This document shows, piece after piece, positions 1 to 9,963 of a stretch of DNA of 64,000 bases. The notes beneath the pieces were generated by a model. That model did no database searches. It was not told where the DNA came from and saw nothing but the letters and a program-made list of their open reading frames with translations. Position 1 is the stretch's first letter; every line of letters starts with the position of its first letter. Made by a program: the position numbers and the translations under genes. Source of the DNA: Nostoc sp. LEGE 12450 (lineage in GTDB: Bacteria; Cyanobacteriota; Cyanobacteriia; Cyanobacteriales; Nostocaceae); contig NZ_JADEXU010000012.1 of assembly GCF_015206895.1 (NCBI RefSeq), positions 22,079 to 86,078 on the forward strand, given 5' to 3'.

Positions 1-196
1 GAATAGATACAATCGAGAGCGCCATCTGGGTATCGTCAGTGTAGTACCAAGGTGATGCAGGGATAGCACGGGCGACAATCAAACTTTCTGCCACATCTGG
101 ATGGAGAAAAAATCGCTCTCCAAAAGCATCACCCACCGATAGACCTTCAAGGGAATTTTGAGCGCAAACGAGTCGAGGATCTTTTGTTGTTGGCAC
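1..196 (-). CDS. ADP-ribosylglycohydrolase family protein (5' part only)
   Basis: The complement of the first 196 bases reads as an open frame that runs off the left edge. It starts at GTG 194-196, preceded by an in-frame TAG and an AGGAAGG ribosome-binding sequence. The visible 65 residues contain SVGDAFGERF and, further on, YYTDDTQMA. These are the two N-terminal metal-binding signatures (GDAxG and TDDT) of the ADP-ribosylglycohydrolase (DraG/ARH) family, which removes ADP-ribose from proteins or small molecules using a dinuclear Mg centre. The C-terminal three quarters lie outside the window, so integrity and subfamily cannot be judged. Some cyanobacterial members are uncharacterised ADP-ribosylglycohydrolases rather than the nitrogenase regulator DraG. 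Confidence 0.8.
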   Translation of the reverse strand, partial: MPTTKDPRLVCAQNSLEGLSVGDAFGERFFLHPDVAESLIVARAIPASPWYYTDDTQMALSIVSI

Positions 197-320
197 AATT
201 CCTTCCTAGACTAAAAATTGATGTAGTATTCTGTATTATAAAATTTACAAAAAATAATGGGGATAGCTAACACCATCCCCATTTAAATTGACCAGTAGCT
301 CAAGATTTTTCTTTAAGAGC

Positions 321-2207
321 TTACAGTTGCGGTACGTACTGCTGTTTTTCAGGTACTTCAGCGTACTCAGCCACAATCTGGCGGAATTCTTCGCCGTCAA
401 TGGTTTCTTTTTCGATGAGCAAGTCGACTAAGCGATCGGTGACAGTGCGATGGTCGCGGACAATTTTCTTCGCGTTTTCGTAGCATTCTTCCACGATCGC
501 TCGCACTTGTCCATCAATGCGAGAGGCGATAGATTCGGAATACTCAGATCGAGTTGTCCAGTCACGACCCAAGAATACTTCACCCTGCTGGCTTTCCAAC
601 GATAGTGGCCCTAAATCGGACATCCCGAACCGAGTCACCATTTGCCGTGCCATTCCCGATAACTGCTGCAAGTCTCCACCAGCACCAGTGGTAACTTCGG
701 CAGCCCCAAAAATTACTTCCTCAGCAGCGCGACCGCCCAAAGCACCAGTAATTCTGGCTTTCAACTGAGAACGAGAAATTAATCCTTGTTCTTCGTTGGG
801 AGTAAACCAAGTCAAACCCTGTGCTTGTCCTCTTGGAATCAAGGTAACTTTCTGCACTGGGTCATGGTCTTTTAACAAAGTTCCCACTAAGGCGTGTCCA
901 ATTTCGTGGTATGCAATTAAGCGCTTGCTCTTGCTATCCACCAAAGGAGTACCTTCCATCCCCGCAACTACCCGATCCACCGCGTCATCAATTTCGCGGA
1001 GGGTGATAGCTTCTTTGCGTCTTCTAGCAGTCAAAATTGCCGCTTCGTTGAGCAAGTTAGCTAAATCAGCACCAGTGAATCCAGGAGTGCGGCGAGCGAT
1101 CGCATCTAAAGATACGCTAGAGTCTAGTTTCTTGTTGCGTGAATGGACTTCCAAGATTTCCAAACGCCCTTTAATATCGGGTGCATCAACTGTTACTTGT
1201 CGGTCAAAGCGACCGGGACGTAACAAAGCTGAGTCTAGTACGTCGGGACGGTTGGTAGCAGCAATAATAATGATGCCTGTGTTACCTTCAAACCCGTCCA
1301 TTTCAGTGAGCAACTGGTTGAGGGTTTGCTCTCTCTCGTCGTTACCGCCGCCGATACCAGCGCCCCGTTGCCGTCCTACTGCGTCGATTTCATCGATGAA
1401 GATAATACAAGGGGCGTTGTCTTTGGCTTTCTTGAACAAATCGCGGACACGGGATGCACCCACACCAACGAACATTTCTACAAATTCCGAACCGGAAATA
1501 CTGAAGAAAGGTACGCCTGCTTCGCCTGCGATCGCTTTTGCTAATAAAGTTTTACCAGTTCCAGGAGGCCCAACTAACAGCACTCCCTTGGGAATCCGTG
1601 CGCCTACAGCAGTAAATCTTTCTGGCTGTTTCAGGAAAGTGACGACTTCTTGTAGTTCTTCCTTAGCTTCTTCAATACCCGCTACGTCATCAAATTTAAC
1701 CCCGGTTTTCGCCTCCATTTGGAAACGCGCCTTAGATTTGCCGAAGTTCATCGCTTGACCTGGCCCGCCGGGAAGGTTGCTAGAACGCCGGAACAAAAAG
1801 AACAACCCAGTAATCAATAAAACTGGAAATACGAGATTGCCCAACAATCCCCAGATTGCGCCATCATTCCGCATGGGGTGAGCATCAAAACTAATATCTT
1901 TTTCTTTGAGCTTGCTGATTAACTCAGGAGCGTTAACAGGCAAATCCACCCGCCACCTTTGGATGCGATTTTCGATGTCTGGATCGCGGGCTTCGATAAT
2001 AGCTGTCCTACCGCCTTCGTAGAGGTCAACACTGCTGACGCGATCGCCGTCCAAGTATTCTAGAAAGCGACCATAAGTCATGCGGGTATTGGCTGCATTC
2101 TTGCTCATATCAGTAGGAGCGCCTGCAAAGGCCCCTTGCCAGAAGAAAAAGCCAATTACCAAAGCCGGCAATGTCCAGAGTACTACGACTTTCCAAGAGA
2201 ATTTCAT
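321..2207 (-). CDS. ftsH: ATP-dependent zinc metalloprotease FtsH (FtsH2 type)
   Basis: This is a membrane-anchored AAA+ protease that degrades damaged or unassembled membrane proteins; in cyanobacteria FtsH2 works with FtsH3 in photosystem II repair in the thylakoid. The 628-residue protein has two N-terminal membrane segments (about 5-24 and 119-139) around a short lumenal domain. Walker A GPPGTGKT is at 213-220, Walker B IIFIDE at 268-273, the second region of homology at about 313-335 and the zinc site HEIGH at 434-438. Length and N-terminus (MKFSW, then FFFWQG) closely resemble the FtsH2 of Synechocystis as I remember it (about 627 residues). A cyanobacterium has several FtsH paralogues, so the number is inferred from resemblance. 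The gene stands alone, with AT-rich sequence upstream. Confidence 0.97.
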   Translation of the reverse strand: MKFSWKVVVLWTLPALVIGFFFWQGAFAGAPTDMSKNAANTRMTYGRFLEYLDGDRVSSVDLYEGGRTAIIEARDPDIENRIQRWRVDLPVNAPELISKLKEKDISFDAHPMRNDGAIWGLLGNLVFPVLLITGLFFLFRRSSNLPGGPGQAMNFGKSKARFQMEAKTGVKFDDVAGIEEAKEELQEVVTFLKQPERFTAVGARIPKGVLLVGPPGTGKTLLAKAIAGEAGVPFFSISGSEFVEMFVGVGASRVRDLFKKAKDNAPCIIFIDEIDAVGRQRGAGIGGGNDEREQTLNQLLTEMDGFEGNTGIIIIAATNRPDVLDSALLRPGRFDRQVTVDAPDIKGRLEILEVHSRNKKLDSSVSLDAIARRTPGFTGADLANLLNEAAILTARRRKEAITLREIDDAVDRVVAGMEGTPLVDSKSKRLIAYHEIGHALVGTLLKDHDPVQKVTLIPRGQAQGLTWFTPNEEQGLISRSQLKARITGALGGRAAEEVIFGAAEVTTGAGGDLQQLSGMARQMVTRFGMSDLGPLSLESQQGEVFLGRDWTTRSEYSESIASRIDGQVRAIVEECYENAKKIVRDHRTVTDRLVDLLIEKETIDGEEFRQIVAEYAEVPEKQQYVPQL

Positions 2208-2626
2208 CTTAATTTGCCTCTAGATGCCTATACAATTCATTAGCTCTAGTAACCAAGTGTTCATCACTCTGTCACTTTAAGCTGTTAAACGGATGTTTAT
2301 AAATCCATTTTGTTTAATTTGATCTCTTATATGCACTGTCATAAGGCAATTAGAGCATTATGGCGATGCCAACAAGAATCTTAATCAAAGTTAACTTAAT
2401 TTTAATACAAAATCGCACGAGAAAAGGGAGCGCAACGAGATGCAAAGCCACGGAGGATTTCTCCACAACGCTCCTCATGTCGTTTCAACCCCTCACAATC
2501 ATCTATTTAGGGAGACTAGGGAAGAGGCAGGGGAGCAGGGAGCAGGGGGCAAGGGGGAGAATAAAAATTACCTTTTATCCCCTCTGCATTCTTCCCCCTG
2601 CCCCTCTGCCTCTTCTGCCCAATACC
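2208..2626. other. Intergenic region with purine/pyrimidine-rich repeats
   Basis: There is no convincing gene in this 419-base gap. From about 2515 to 2615 one strand carries AGGCAGGGGAGCAGGG-type runs, followed by the complementary CCCCTGCCCCTCTGCC type. This is a loose inverted pair that can fold into an imperfect hairpin. The same GGCAGGGGGCAGGAGG family recurs around the four-helix-bundle gene near 56.2-56.7 kb. Short frames crossing the region are compositionally biased and have no recognisable product. Confidence 0.6.
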
Positions 2627-3121
2627 CTACTTAACTTCTGTAATTTTGAGAGTGTAAGGAAGATATTTACCTTGTTTGTAGGAACCAATCCAAACTTGGT
2701 AATTTCCAGCCAGCCATTCACCAACAATGCCGGCATTTTTGCCATCAAAATCGTCATTACACCAAGTACCGCCTGGCCCCTTGATAATTATGGTGGTGTC
2801 TTCAGGACTTTGGACTTGCAACTTTAAGTAGTCGAATTTACTTGTTAACGCTAATGTGTGGTCTGGTGTTTCATCAACAAATCCGGTACAAGGGCCAGTG
2901 GCTGTTTCACTTCTCCCACCTACTTTAGTCCCAGATATTGAACCACCACTCATCCCGCGAACTGTCAGGGGGTCTGGCGAAAACTGGGGACTAATAGTTA
3001 CATCTCCAAATATCGTTGGCGCTTCCTGAGCATCAGTCACAGCGTTAACTGTCGATGTGATCAAGAGCGTAACTATCATCAACGATAATCTCATCCCTCT
3101 ATTGAGCGCTTTTGTCGGCAT
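2627..3121 (-). CDS. Small exported protein, PPC-like beta-sandwich
   Basis: This 164-residue protein has a probable signal peptide: a positively charged start, then a hydrophobic stretch at about 11-26 and an Ala-rich cleavage region near 27-32. The mature part is rich in Gly, Ser, Thr and Asp, and contains WCNDDFDGKNAG and a YQVWIG strand. This resembles the bacterial pre-peptidase C-terminal (PPC-like) beta-sandwich seen in exported cyanobacterial proteins. Two Cys residues, about 40 positions apart, could form a disulphide. No catalytic motif is seen, and a periplasmic or cell-surface location is inferred. The family assignment is tentative; the frame and export signal are well supported. 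Confidence 0.7.
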   Translation of the reverse strand: MPTKALNRGMRLSLMIVTLLITSTVNAVTDAQEAPTIFGDVTISPQFSPDPLTVRGMSGGSISGTKVGGRSETATGPCTGFVDETPDHTLALTSKFDYLKLQVQSPEDTTIIIKGPGGTWCNDDFDGKNAGIVGEWLAGNYQVWIGSYKQGKYLPYTLKITEVK

Positions 3122-3284
3122 TGTAATTACGTTCGCTTCTAAGTGGTTTTGAAGACATGAATTTTACACACCAAGTTCCCAATGTGGGGAGAATTGACTA
3201 CCTATTTTAGATTTGGAATTGGGGATAATTCATTAGTAATTAGTCAATGATTTGTTGTTCTTATAGTTGCTATACCTTATGGAT

Positions 3285-3308
3285 AGGGGCACACGTTTGT
3301 GCGCCCCT
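3285..3308. repeat. GGGGCACAC/GTGCGCCCC hairpin repeat
   Basis: Ten-base arms (9 of 10 paired) flank a GTTT loop between two minus-strand genes. No T-tract follows on the minus strand, so it is not a classical intrinsic terminator for gltX. It looks like one of the dispersed 'gggcacac..gtgcgcccct' repeats common in Nostoc-type genomes; a degenerate relative occurs near 9887-9910. Confidence 0.5.
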
Positions 3309-3344
3309 AAAATCTAAAATATTTCTAAAAGCTGGAAGTAATTG

Positions 3345-4790
3345 CTAATTAGCTTCTGTTATTGCCCGACTCAAACGCGACTTGTCTAAACCAATGTGAT
3401 TTAGTAGTAACCAAGATTGAATGAGGTCGGGGCCATGAACATCTCCGGTTAAGGCTGCTCTGAGCGATCGCATTACCAAGCCTTTTTTAACTTTTTGCTC
3501 TTTCACCACTTGTTTGATAATGTCCTGAGCGGCGGCTTCCGAGAGTTGCGGCTGATTTTCTAAAGCTGTGACAATCGCCTCAAGGACAGCAGTAGAACCT
3601 TCTTGCTTTAGTTGTGTACTGCCTTCTTCGCTAAATTCAACTGTGTCGCTAAAAAACAGTTGGCCTTGAGGTACTGCATCTACTAAACGAGTCAAACTCT
3701 GGCTAATTAAAGTTACAAGCTGTTCTAACCAGGCGCGATCGCGTCCACCATCAAATTTATAGCCAGCCGCTTCCCAAAAGGGTATGAGTAAATCTGTGAG
3801 TTTATCTACTGGTGTATGGTGGATATACTGACTGTTCAACCAATCCAGCTTGTCCCAGTCAAACTTTGCGCCTGCTTTATTTACACGCTCAAAGCCAAAC
3901 TCTTTAGCTGCTGTTTCTAAGGTAAAAATTTCTTGTGTCGAATCTGGGGGCGACCAACCCAGCAATGTCATATAATTTACCAAGCCTTCAGAGGTAAAGC
4001 CCATTTTCTGAAAGTCGGAAATGGAAGTAACACCATCCCGCTTAGAAAGCTTACGCCCTTCCATATTCAAAATTAATGGCGTGTGGGAGAACTCTGGAAT
4101 TTTTGCACCCATTGCTTCATACAGCAGAATTTGCTTGGCGGTATTGGCGATGTGGTCTTCTCCGCGAATGACATGGGTGATTTGCATATCAATGTCATCC
4201 ACTACAACGACAAAATTGTATAGTGGTTGACCGCTACCCTCTTCTGAGGCACGGGCGATGACCATATCACCACCTAAATCGCTACCTCGCCAAGACATTT
4301 TTCCCCTTACTAGGTCATTCCAGACAATTTCCCGCCCATCTTCGATTTTGAAGCGAATCACATAAGAACGACCTTCTGCTTCAAAAGCAGCACGTTGTTC
4401 TGGTGTGAGGTTGCGGTGACGGTTGTCATAGCGGGGAGCTTCGCCTCTAGCTTTTTGGGCTTCTCTTAGCGCTTCTAGTTCTTCGCTGGTGGTGTAACAG
4501 CGATAGGCTAATCCTTGATCTAGCAGTTTTTGTACTGCTTCTTTATAAAGATCCAGGCGTTGAGATTGAAAAAATGGCCCTTCATCCCAGTTAAGACCTA
4601 GCCAGCGCAATCCTTCAAGAATATTGTCGTTGTATTCGGGACGCGATCGCTCTAGGTCTGTATCTTCTATTCGCAGGATAAATTTCCCGCCGTGGTGACG
4701 GGCAAATAACCAGTTAAATACAGCCGTTCTAGCTGTACCAATGTGTAAATTTCCGGTTGGACTCGGCGCAATACGGACTCTGACAGTCAC
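3345..4790 (-). CDS. gltX: Glutamyl-tRNA synthetase
   Basis: This class I aminoacyl-tRNA synthetase charges tRNA-Glu; in cyanobacteria the same Glu-tRNA also feeds tetrapyrrole (chlorophyll and haem) synthesis through GluTR. The HIGH-type signature [14 protein letters not shown] is near the N-terminus and the KMSKS-type motif is KLSKRDG, followed by the C-terminal anticodon-binding helices. I start at GTG 4788-4790 ([13 protein letters not shown]), giving 481 residues, the usual length. The frame extends upstream to an ATG at 4838, but those 16 residues are not like the family, and an AGAGAG ribosome-binding sequence precedes the GTG. It lies beside tRNA-Asp on the same strand. Confidence 0.96.
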   Translation of the reverse strand: MTVRVRIAPSPTGNLHIGTARTAVFNWLFARHHGGKFILRIEDTDLERSRPEYNDNILEGLRWLGLNWDEGPFFQSQRLDLYKEAVQKLLDQGLAYRCYTTSEELEALREAQKARGEAPRYDNRHRNLTPEQRAAFEAEGRSYVIRFKIEDGREIVWNDLVRGKMSWRGSDLGGDMVIARASEEGSGQPLYNFVVVVDDIDMQITHVIRGEDHIANTAKQILLYEAMGAKIPEFSHTPLILNMEGRKLSKRDGVTSISDFQKMGFTSEGLVNYMTLLGWSPPDSTQEIFTLETAAKEFGFERVNKAGAKFDWDKLDWLNSQYIHHTPVDKLTDLLIPFWEAAGYKFDGGRDRAWLEQLVTLISQSLTRLVDAVPQGQLFFSDTVEFSEEGSTQLKQEGSTAVLEAIVTALENQPQLSEAAAQDIIKQVVKEQKVKKGLVMRSLRAALTGDVHGPDLIQSWLLLNHIGLDKSRLSRAITEAN

Positions 4791-4923
4791 AGTTAATTCT
4801 CTCTTTCGCAAAGCATGATAAATGTAGCTTATATTCAAACCCCCAATTCTGGGTCAATCCTTTTGGGGAATTCCAAATCAAAAATCACCGAACTTCGGTG
4901 ATTTACTACTTATAAATTTAGAA

Positions 4924-4997
4924 CGGGACTGACGGGGCTCGAACCCGCAACTTCCGCCGTGACAGGGCGGTGCTCTAACCAATTGAACTACAGTCCC
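4924..4997 (-). tRNA. tRNA-Asp (GTC)
   Basis: On the minus strand the sequence folds into a full cloverleaf. The acceptor stem is GGGACTG/CAGTCCC and the D arm runs through TTGGTTAGAG. The anticodon stem CCGCC/GGCGG encloses loop CTGTCAC, whose anticodon is GTC, and the T loop is TTCGAAC. The discriminator base is G, as expected for tRNA-Asp. No CCA is encoded. It lies between gltX and the kinase pair, all on the same strand. Confidence 0.97.
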
Positions 4998-5108
4998 TTG
5001 TTTGGTCAACTTTGCTATTATCACTATTTTTTTTCTGCTTGTCAAGCATTTTGGAGTGAGAAATTAGAAATTATTTTTGCCCCGTCTCTCCAAGGTGCTA
5101 ATTTACCG

Positions 5109-6644
5109 TTAAATAGACCTTGATAATACAACCTGGGGCTTAGATTCTAAATGCTGCAATATCCGGGATTGCATTTGTTTATATTGCTGTTTTAATAGCT
5201 GTTTGCTGACTTGGGGCACAGAAGCTGGTGGTAGGCTATGAGTTTGTTGCACCCAGGTTTTCAACATTTGTCGCTGAGTTGGCTCGATGCGACTGCTGAG
5301 GACGTTGACGCAGGAATGTGGTGCTTCCAGAGTAAAGAAAATCAAAGGATAGTGTTCATTTTCAGCCAGGAAACTTACCATCTTAAGATTTTGTGGATTT
5401 TGCATATCTAAGTAACAGGGTAGCCACTTAGGAGTCAATTGCCGATGGTAGAGTACTGTCACCCACAACAGCATTGGGTGAGGGGATGCCATGAAGATAA
5501 ACTGGTTGTAACGGGTGGAAAGAGCATAGTTTTTGATTTCTTGTTTAGGCAACATCAACCATAGTGCGGTCATAGATTTTTGTGTAGTATCTATAAGCTG
5601 GGGAAAAACAATTTCTTGAATTGGTTTATTTGGAGGCCACAAAAGTTGTCGGCAGCTTTGTTCTACTGCAATTGGTAATCCAGAATTTAGGGGGCGGCTA
5701 AGGATGGGATTAGAGGATAAAGTTGTTGGGAAACTGGTAGAATTAGATTGTTCTAAACTGTTTAATACTTGTAAAATTTGAGCAATATTTTGGGGGCGAT
5801 CGCTTGCTTTTTTCGCAAGACAAGACATGATTAAATTATTTAGCTTCTGAGGTATTTTCAGAGTTGGTTTAATATCTGCGATCGTTTTGGGTTTTTCAAA
5901 GTGATGTGCTTTATACCAAGCACCAAAGTAATCAGTTTCTGGGTGCCAAGGTTTTTTGCCTGTGAGCATTTCAAACATCATCACACCCAGGCTATAAATA
6001 TCAGAGCGACTGTCTAATTTTTCTCCATCTAGCTGTTCTGGAGAACAGTAGGGTAAAGTGCCATTAAATCCCCTGCTTGTACTAGCTGTTGACGCATAAT
6101 TTAAAAATCTAGCAATCCCAAAATCGAGAATTTTAACTAACTGACCTAATATCGGATCGGGAATAACTAATATATTGGCAGGCTTAATATCTCTATGAAC
6201 CAACGGGCAAATTTTGCCGTCAATATTAATACCTTGATGGGCACACTGTAAGCCCAAACAAATTTGGCGCGAAAGAGTCAAAAACATCGACAATGATAGC
6301 GGAATTAAGTCCTTTAAACTCTTACCGCATAGATATTCCATCACGTAGTATGGTTTTCCTTTCTCATTCACACCATAATCATACGCCCGCACTATGTGTA
6401 AGCTCTTTTGGCTCAAAGCTGCGCTCATTAAAGCTTCACGAGCAAAGTCTTGTTGCATCTTGCTATCGACAACAGTCTGAGTTAAAAACTTGATAGCAAC
6501 TGGTATACCTCCTAACAAAATATCATTTGCTAAGAAAACTTCACCCATGCCACCGCTACCAATTAATTGCTTCAGTTGGTAACGATTGGCAAGTAAGCCC
6601 GTACTACTTGGAGATGTAAATGGGCTTTGATTCACTTTATTCAC
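5109..6644 (-). CDS. Serine/threonine protein kinase with unknown C-terminal domain (copy 1)
   Basis: This is a Hanks-type eukaryotic-like Ser/Thr kinase of 511 residues. The glycine loop GSGGMGEV is at 29-36, the ATP-binding Lys at 52 (VAIK), the catalytic loop HRDIKPAN at 150-157 and DFG at 174-176, then GTLPYCSPEQ near 195-204; all key residues are intact. There is no membrane segment, so it is likely cytosolic. Residues about 330-511 form a second conserved region shared with the neighbouring kinase (6731-8362), including WPPNKPI, FPQLI, MLPKQEI and MLLWVTVLY. I do not recognise that region. The two genes lie head to tail 86 bp apart and look like an old tandem duplication. Substrate is unknown. 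Confidence 0.92.
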   Translation of the reverse strand: MNKVNQSPFTSPSSTGLLANRYQLKQLIGSGGMGEVFLANDILLGGIPVAIKFLTQTVVDSKMQQDFAREALMSAALSQKSLHIVRAYDYGVNEKGKPYYVMEYLCGKSLKDLIPLSLSMFLTLSRQICLGLQCAHQGINIDGKICPLVHRDIKPANILVIPDPILGQLVKILDFGIARFLNYASTASTSRGFNGTLPYCSPEQLDGEKLDSRSDIYSLGVMMFEMLTGKKPWHPETDYFGAWYKAHHFEKPKTIADIKPTLKIPQKLNNLIMSCLAKKASDRPQNIAQILQVLNSLEQSNSTSFPTTLSSNPILSRPLNSGLPIAVEQSCRQLLWPPNKPIQEIVFPQLIDTTQKSMTALWLMLPKQEIKNYALSTRYNQFIFMASPHPMLLWVTVLYHRQLTPKWLPCYLDMQNPQNLKMVSFLAENEHYPLIFFTLEAPHSCVNVLSSRIEPTQRQMLKTWVQQTHSLPPASVPQVSKQLLKQQYKQMQSRILQHLESKPQVVLSRSI

Positions 6645-6730
6645 CTCTGCTGCTGAGTCTATTTAAAGTTAGTAATACACACATAAGAATATAATTAGGT
6701 AATGGTGATAAGTATTTTAATGACGCGCTT

Positions 6731-8362
6731 TTAAGAACGCGATAAAAGCTTAAAAAACATCTCCAAGAATTTATCCATCCAATTTTTTAACCCTTCTTTC
6801 TCAGCTTTATGATCTGCGGCTAACTTTTGTAAAATGTCTAATTTTAGTTTTTCGTACTCTGTTTTTAGAAGATTTTTAGCTTGATTAGACAAAATTAATT
6901 CATTTGACCGTTGACTCATATCTAACCAGTCTACAAGTTGCTGACGCTGATTAGCTGTGAGACTTAAGGTTGTTACATGAGAGCAACGATTTGGCTCTTC
7001 TAGGGTAAAAAATAGTAGATGATAGTAGCCTACCTCTGCTAAACTACGTGCTATATTCTGCCCTTTATTATCTTTCAAATCTAGAAAATAAGGTAGCCAC
7101 TTAGTCATAGAAGGCTGGGCATCGTATAGGACTGTTACCCACAATAGCATCGGATATACATTAATTTTACTAATAAATTCAGTGCTGTGTACTTTATTCA
7201 AAAATTTTGCAATCTCTTGTTTGGGCAACATTGCCCAAAAAGTTGGTATAGGTCTTTGAGGAGTTTGTAATAAATGGGGAAAACCAATTGCACCAATTGG
7301 TTTGTTCTTAGGCCAATTTTTCTGCAAACATTCTTGTTCTGATAAGAATGTTGCCGGTACTAATTGAACTGGAAGTGAGGCTTTAAGAATGTCACTACTA
7401 TTCTTAGCAATAACATCATTAATCTGACTATTAACCTTTTCTAAACTTTCTAATATTTGGTTGATATTTTGCGGACGGTCGCTTACTTCTTTCGCTAAAC
7501 AACTCATCAATAGTTTTTCTAATATCTGCGGTACTTTGACTTGTGGGTTCACTTCTTCAACTGTAGGTGGCATTTGAAAGCGATGCGCTTGATACCAAGT
7601 ACCAAAGGAGTTACTTTTTGTCTGAAATGGATGTTTTCCTGTTAGCATCTCAAACATTAATACTCCCAAACTGTAAATATCGGAGCGCACATCTAGCAAT
7701 TTGCGCCCTTCCATGTGTTCTGGAGAGCAGTAAGGTAAACTGCCAATAAAAGAATCTGTCAGGGTCATCCCACTTCGTTCTGTTAAAAATTTAGCAATGC
7801 CAAAATCGAGTATTTTAACAATTTTTCCTTCTTTACTATCTTCACTAAGGAATATATTTTCGGGTTTTATATCTCTATGGACAATGGGATAAATCTCTCC
7901 TTTGAGGCTAATACCTTGATGGGCGCATTGTAAGCCTAAACAAATTTGATTACATATCTCCAAAAACTTCGATATTGTTAAGGGTTGAATTTTGAGAATT
8001 TGTTTGAGATTTTTTCCTTGGAGATACTCCATTACATAATAGGGGGTTTTATCGTCAGTAACGCCATAACTTAAGATGCGAACAATATGTTTACTTTTAC
8101 GACCCAATTGAGCGCCAATAAAAATCTCTCTGGCAAAGCGTTGGGACATTTGCTGATTCGCCAAACTGAGTGATAAAATTTTGATTGCGATCGGCATACC
8201 ACCTTTAGCAGTATCTTCTGCTAAATAAACTCTCCCCATCCCCCCTTTGCCGATCAAATCTCTGATTAAATAGCGATTATTTAAAAACTGTCCGATATAA
8301 TCGTCTAATTCTGCTTTTTGCCCTACCATATTCTCAATTTTTTTTTGTGGCATAAAAATCAT
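6731..8362 (-). CDS. Serine/threonine protein kinase with unknown C-terminal domain (copy 2)
   Basis: This is the paralogue of the kinase downstream at 5109-6644, with the same architecture in 543 residues. The glycine loop is GKGGMGRV, the ATP-binding Lys is at about 61 (IAIK), HRDIKPEN is at 162-169, DFG at 186-188, and the P+1 region reads GSLPYCSPEH. The C-terminal region again carries WPKNKPIGAIGFPHLL, MLPKQEI, MLLWVTVLYD and LLFFTLEEP, and ends in a Lys/Glu-rich helix. The start may be Met1, Met4 or Met12, because conserved sequence begins only at about residue 22. The pair is probably cotranscribed on the minus strand, with this gene first. Confidence 0.92.
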   Translation of the reverse strand: MIFMPQKKIENMVGQKAELDDYIGQFLNNRYLIRDLIGKGGMGRVYLAEDTAKGGMPIAIKILSLSLANQQMSQRFAREIFIGAQLGRKSKHIVRILSYGVTDDKTPYYVMEYLQGKNLKQILKIQPLTISKFLEICNQICLGLQCAHQGISLKGEIYPIVHRDIKPENIFLSEDSKEGKIVKILDFGIAKFLTERSGMTLTDSFIGSLPYCSPEHMEGRKLLDVRSDIYSLGVLMFEMLTGKHPFQTKSNSFGTWYQAHRFQMPPTVEEVNPQVKVPQILEKLLMSCLAKEVSDRPQNINQILESLEKVNSQINDVIAKNSSDILKASLPVQLVPATFLSEQECLQKNWPKNKPIGAIGFPHLLQTPQRPIPTFWAMLPKQEIAKFLNKVHSTEFISKINVYPMLLWVTVLYDAQPSMTKWLPYFLDLKDNKGQNIARSLAEVGYYHLLFFTLEEPNRCSHVTTLSLTANQRQQLVDWLDMSQRSNELILSNQAKNLLKTEYEKLKLDILQKLAADHKAEKEGLKNWMDKFLEMFFKLLSRS

Positions 8363-8646
8363 TTATGAAAAATATTTTTGGCAAATTAGTTTAATCAGTC
8401 TAGTTAAGTACTAAATTTAAATCTAAAAATATCAGAATTTGTCGGAAATTAATAATATACCGCCATTACAGTTAATCTGCCTGCAAAATTTCTTAAACAT
8501 TATGTAACATATTTATTAAGGAATACGGTTGAGAAATTACACGTAAACTACGAATAGGCTAGATAAAGTTACCTAGTAGATTCCGTGAATACACAGGAAT
8601 AAGCAGAAATAAATAAATAGCAGTAAAGGGGGATGGTTGTGTCTCG

Positions 8647-9831
8647 TTAACGATTGAGATTCGGCAGTAAACGGCGTAATAATCTGCTCAGTGGTGTTTC
8701 AATTTTCATTTTAAAGGCTAGTATCTGAGTACGTTGTAGTGAGTTAAAATTGTTATCACTCACAAGAATTAATGATTGTTGACCATCGGGTAGTTTAGGG
8801 CCAAGAGTTAAGCCTTCGATATTGTCTAGCAATACATCTAGAGTTCTCAAATCTAACAGTAGTTTTTTCTGAACTGGTTTAATATTTTTGGAGTCAATTG
8901 CTAAAAGACTATCTATGTGATGAATATCATCAGCTTGTTCTAAAGAAACCTGAAACAGGGAAATAGCAAATCCTAAACCAGTAAAAGACCTTTCTAAACT
9001 TAGGAAGTGCCCTTGATTATCAAGAGCAAGTAAATCAGGTAATCCACTAGCAAATTTGCCAGTCAGATTCAAAAAGGGTGAAACTGGTTCTGTCTGGTAA
9101 AGAAACTCCTTTTCTGGCTGGCCGTTGAGTAAGTTGTATTGCAAAATTCGGCAAGGACTACCGATATTAGGTTTAGCGGCAACACCATCTTGAATGAGAG
9201 CATTTTCGGTAGCTGTATATAAATTCTTTTTATCAGGTGTGATGGTGAGGCTTTCAAAAGCCAAATTGTTGCGGATACCTTGTTTACCAGTTTTATCTGG
9301 CAAAAATTTGTTTGGGATGGAAAGTGTTGTAATTTCTTTACCAGAAGATAGTGAAAATTCTTTAATAAAAGGATTAATTAGTTTTGCAGCGTCGCCTTCA
9401 GAAGAAATAAATATAGTTGATTTATTAGTTAATGTAATACCTTCTGTATCAGTTTCACTGGGGCGAAATGTGTGATCGTTTTCATTTAATAATGCGGTAA
9501 CATCTACAGGAATAACTCCGCTCTTTTTTATAGAACCCTTGCTTAAATCTATTTTCAGGGTGTAGAAGCGGGCAGCAGATTTTTGTCCACGGTCATCAGA
9601 GATAGCATAATAAAGGTTGTTTTTTGCATTATATGTAATTCCAGATAATCCTCCAACTTCGGTTTTTTTAAAGATTAAACTTTTCGGTAAAGTAGCTTCA
9701 CCGATAAACTCTATGTTACTAACTTCAACAGCACTTGATGATAAGTTTGTGAATAAAAGGCTGATAATTATAATCGGGATAAGTAAGTAAATAATTCGTG
9801 GGATTGCGAAGGTTTTCTTAGTTAGCTGCAT
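8647..9831 (-). CDS. Exported esterase-like phytase-domain protein
   Basis: This 394-residue protein has an N-terminal hydrophobic segment (about 12-29) following a Lys/Arg-rich start, read as a signal peptide or membrane anchor. The rest matches what I know of the 'esterase-like activity of phytase' family (PF13449). It shows VGGLSGITYNAKNNLYYAISDDRGQ, split here as VGGLSGITY, then YYAISDDRG, a later TDTEGITL, and a C-terminal DNIEGLTLGPKLPDG followed by LILVSDNNF. This is a beta-propeller-like fold seen in periplasmic phosphoesterase-like proteins. The true substrate is unknown; phytate is only a family label. It stands alone between AT-rich gaps. Confidence 0.85.
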   Translation of the reverse strand: MQLTKKTFAIPRIIYLLIPIIIISLLFTNLSSSAVEVSNIEFIGEATLPKSLIFKKTEVGGLSGITYNAKNNLYYAISDDRGQKSAARFYTLKIDLSKGSIKKSGVIPVDVTALLNENDHTFRPSETDTEGITLTNKSTIFISSEGDAAKLINPFIKEFSLSSGKEITTLSIPNKFLPDKTGKQGIRNNLAFESLTITPDKKNLYTATENALIQDGVAAKPNIGSPCRILQYNLLNGQPEKEFLYQTEPVSPFLNLTGKFASGLPDLLALDNQGHFLSLERSFTGLGFAISLFQVSLEQADDIHHIDSLLAIDSKNIKPVQKKLLLDLRTLDVLLDNIEGLTLGPKLPDGQQSLILVSDNNFNSLQRTQILAFKMKIETPLSRLLRRLLPNLNR

Positions 9832-9963
9832 AGAATTTTTTGTTAGGATGTAAAATTAACAAATAAGATATCACGCTGAAGAATATAGCGCTACACATCT
9901 GTGCGCTGCTAAAAATAATCTATATTCCAACAACTTGAAACCCTTTATAAAATACGAAATCAC

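Noticed and set aside
796..1758. 320-residue open frame on the plus strand opposite ftsH
   Set aside because: It is a shadow of the well-conserved FtsH coding frame on the other strand; it has no family resemblance or ribosome-binding site.
2360..2827. 155-residue plus-strand frame near the small exported protein
   Set aside because: It crosses a low-complexity repeat and is antisense to the signal-peptide protein gene.
3285..3308. Intrinsic terminator of gltX
   Set aside because: Hairpin present but no U-tract on the minus strand; listed as a dispersed repeat instead.
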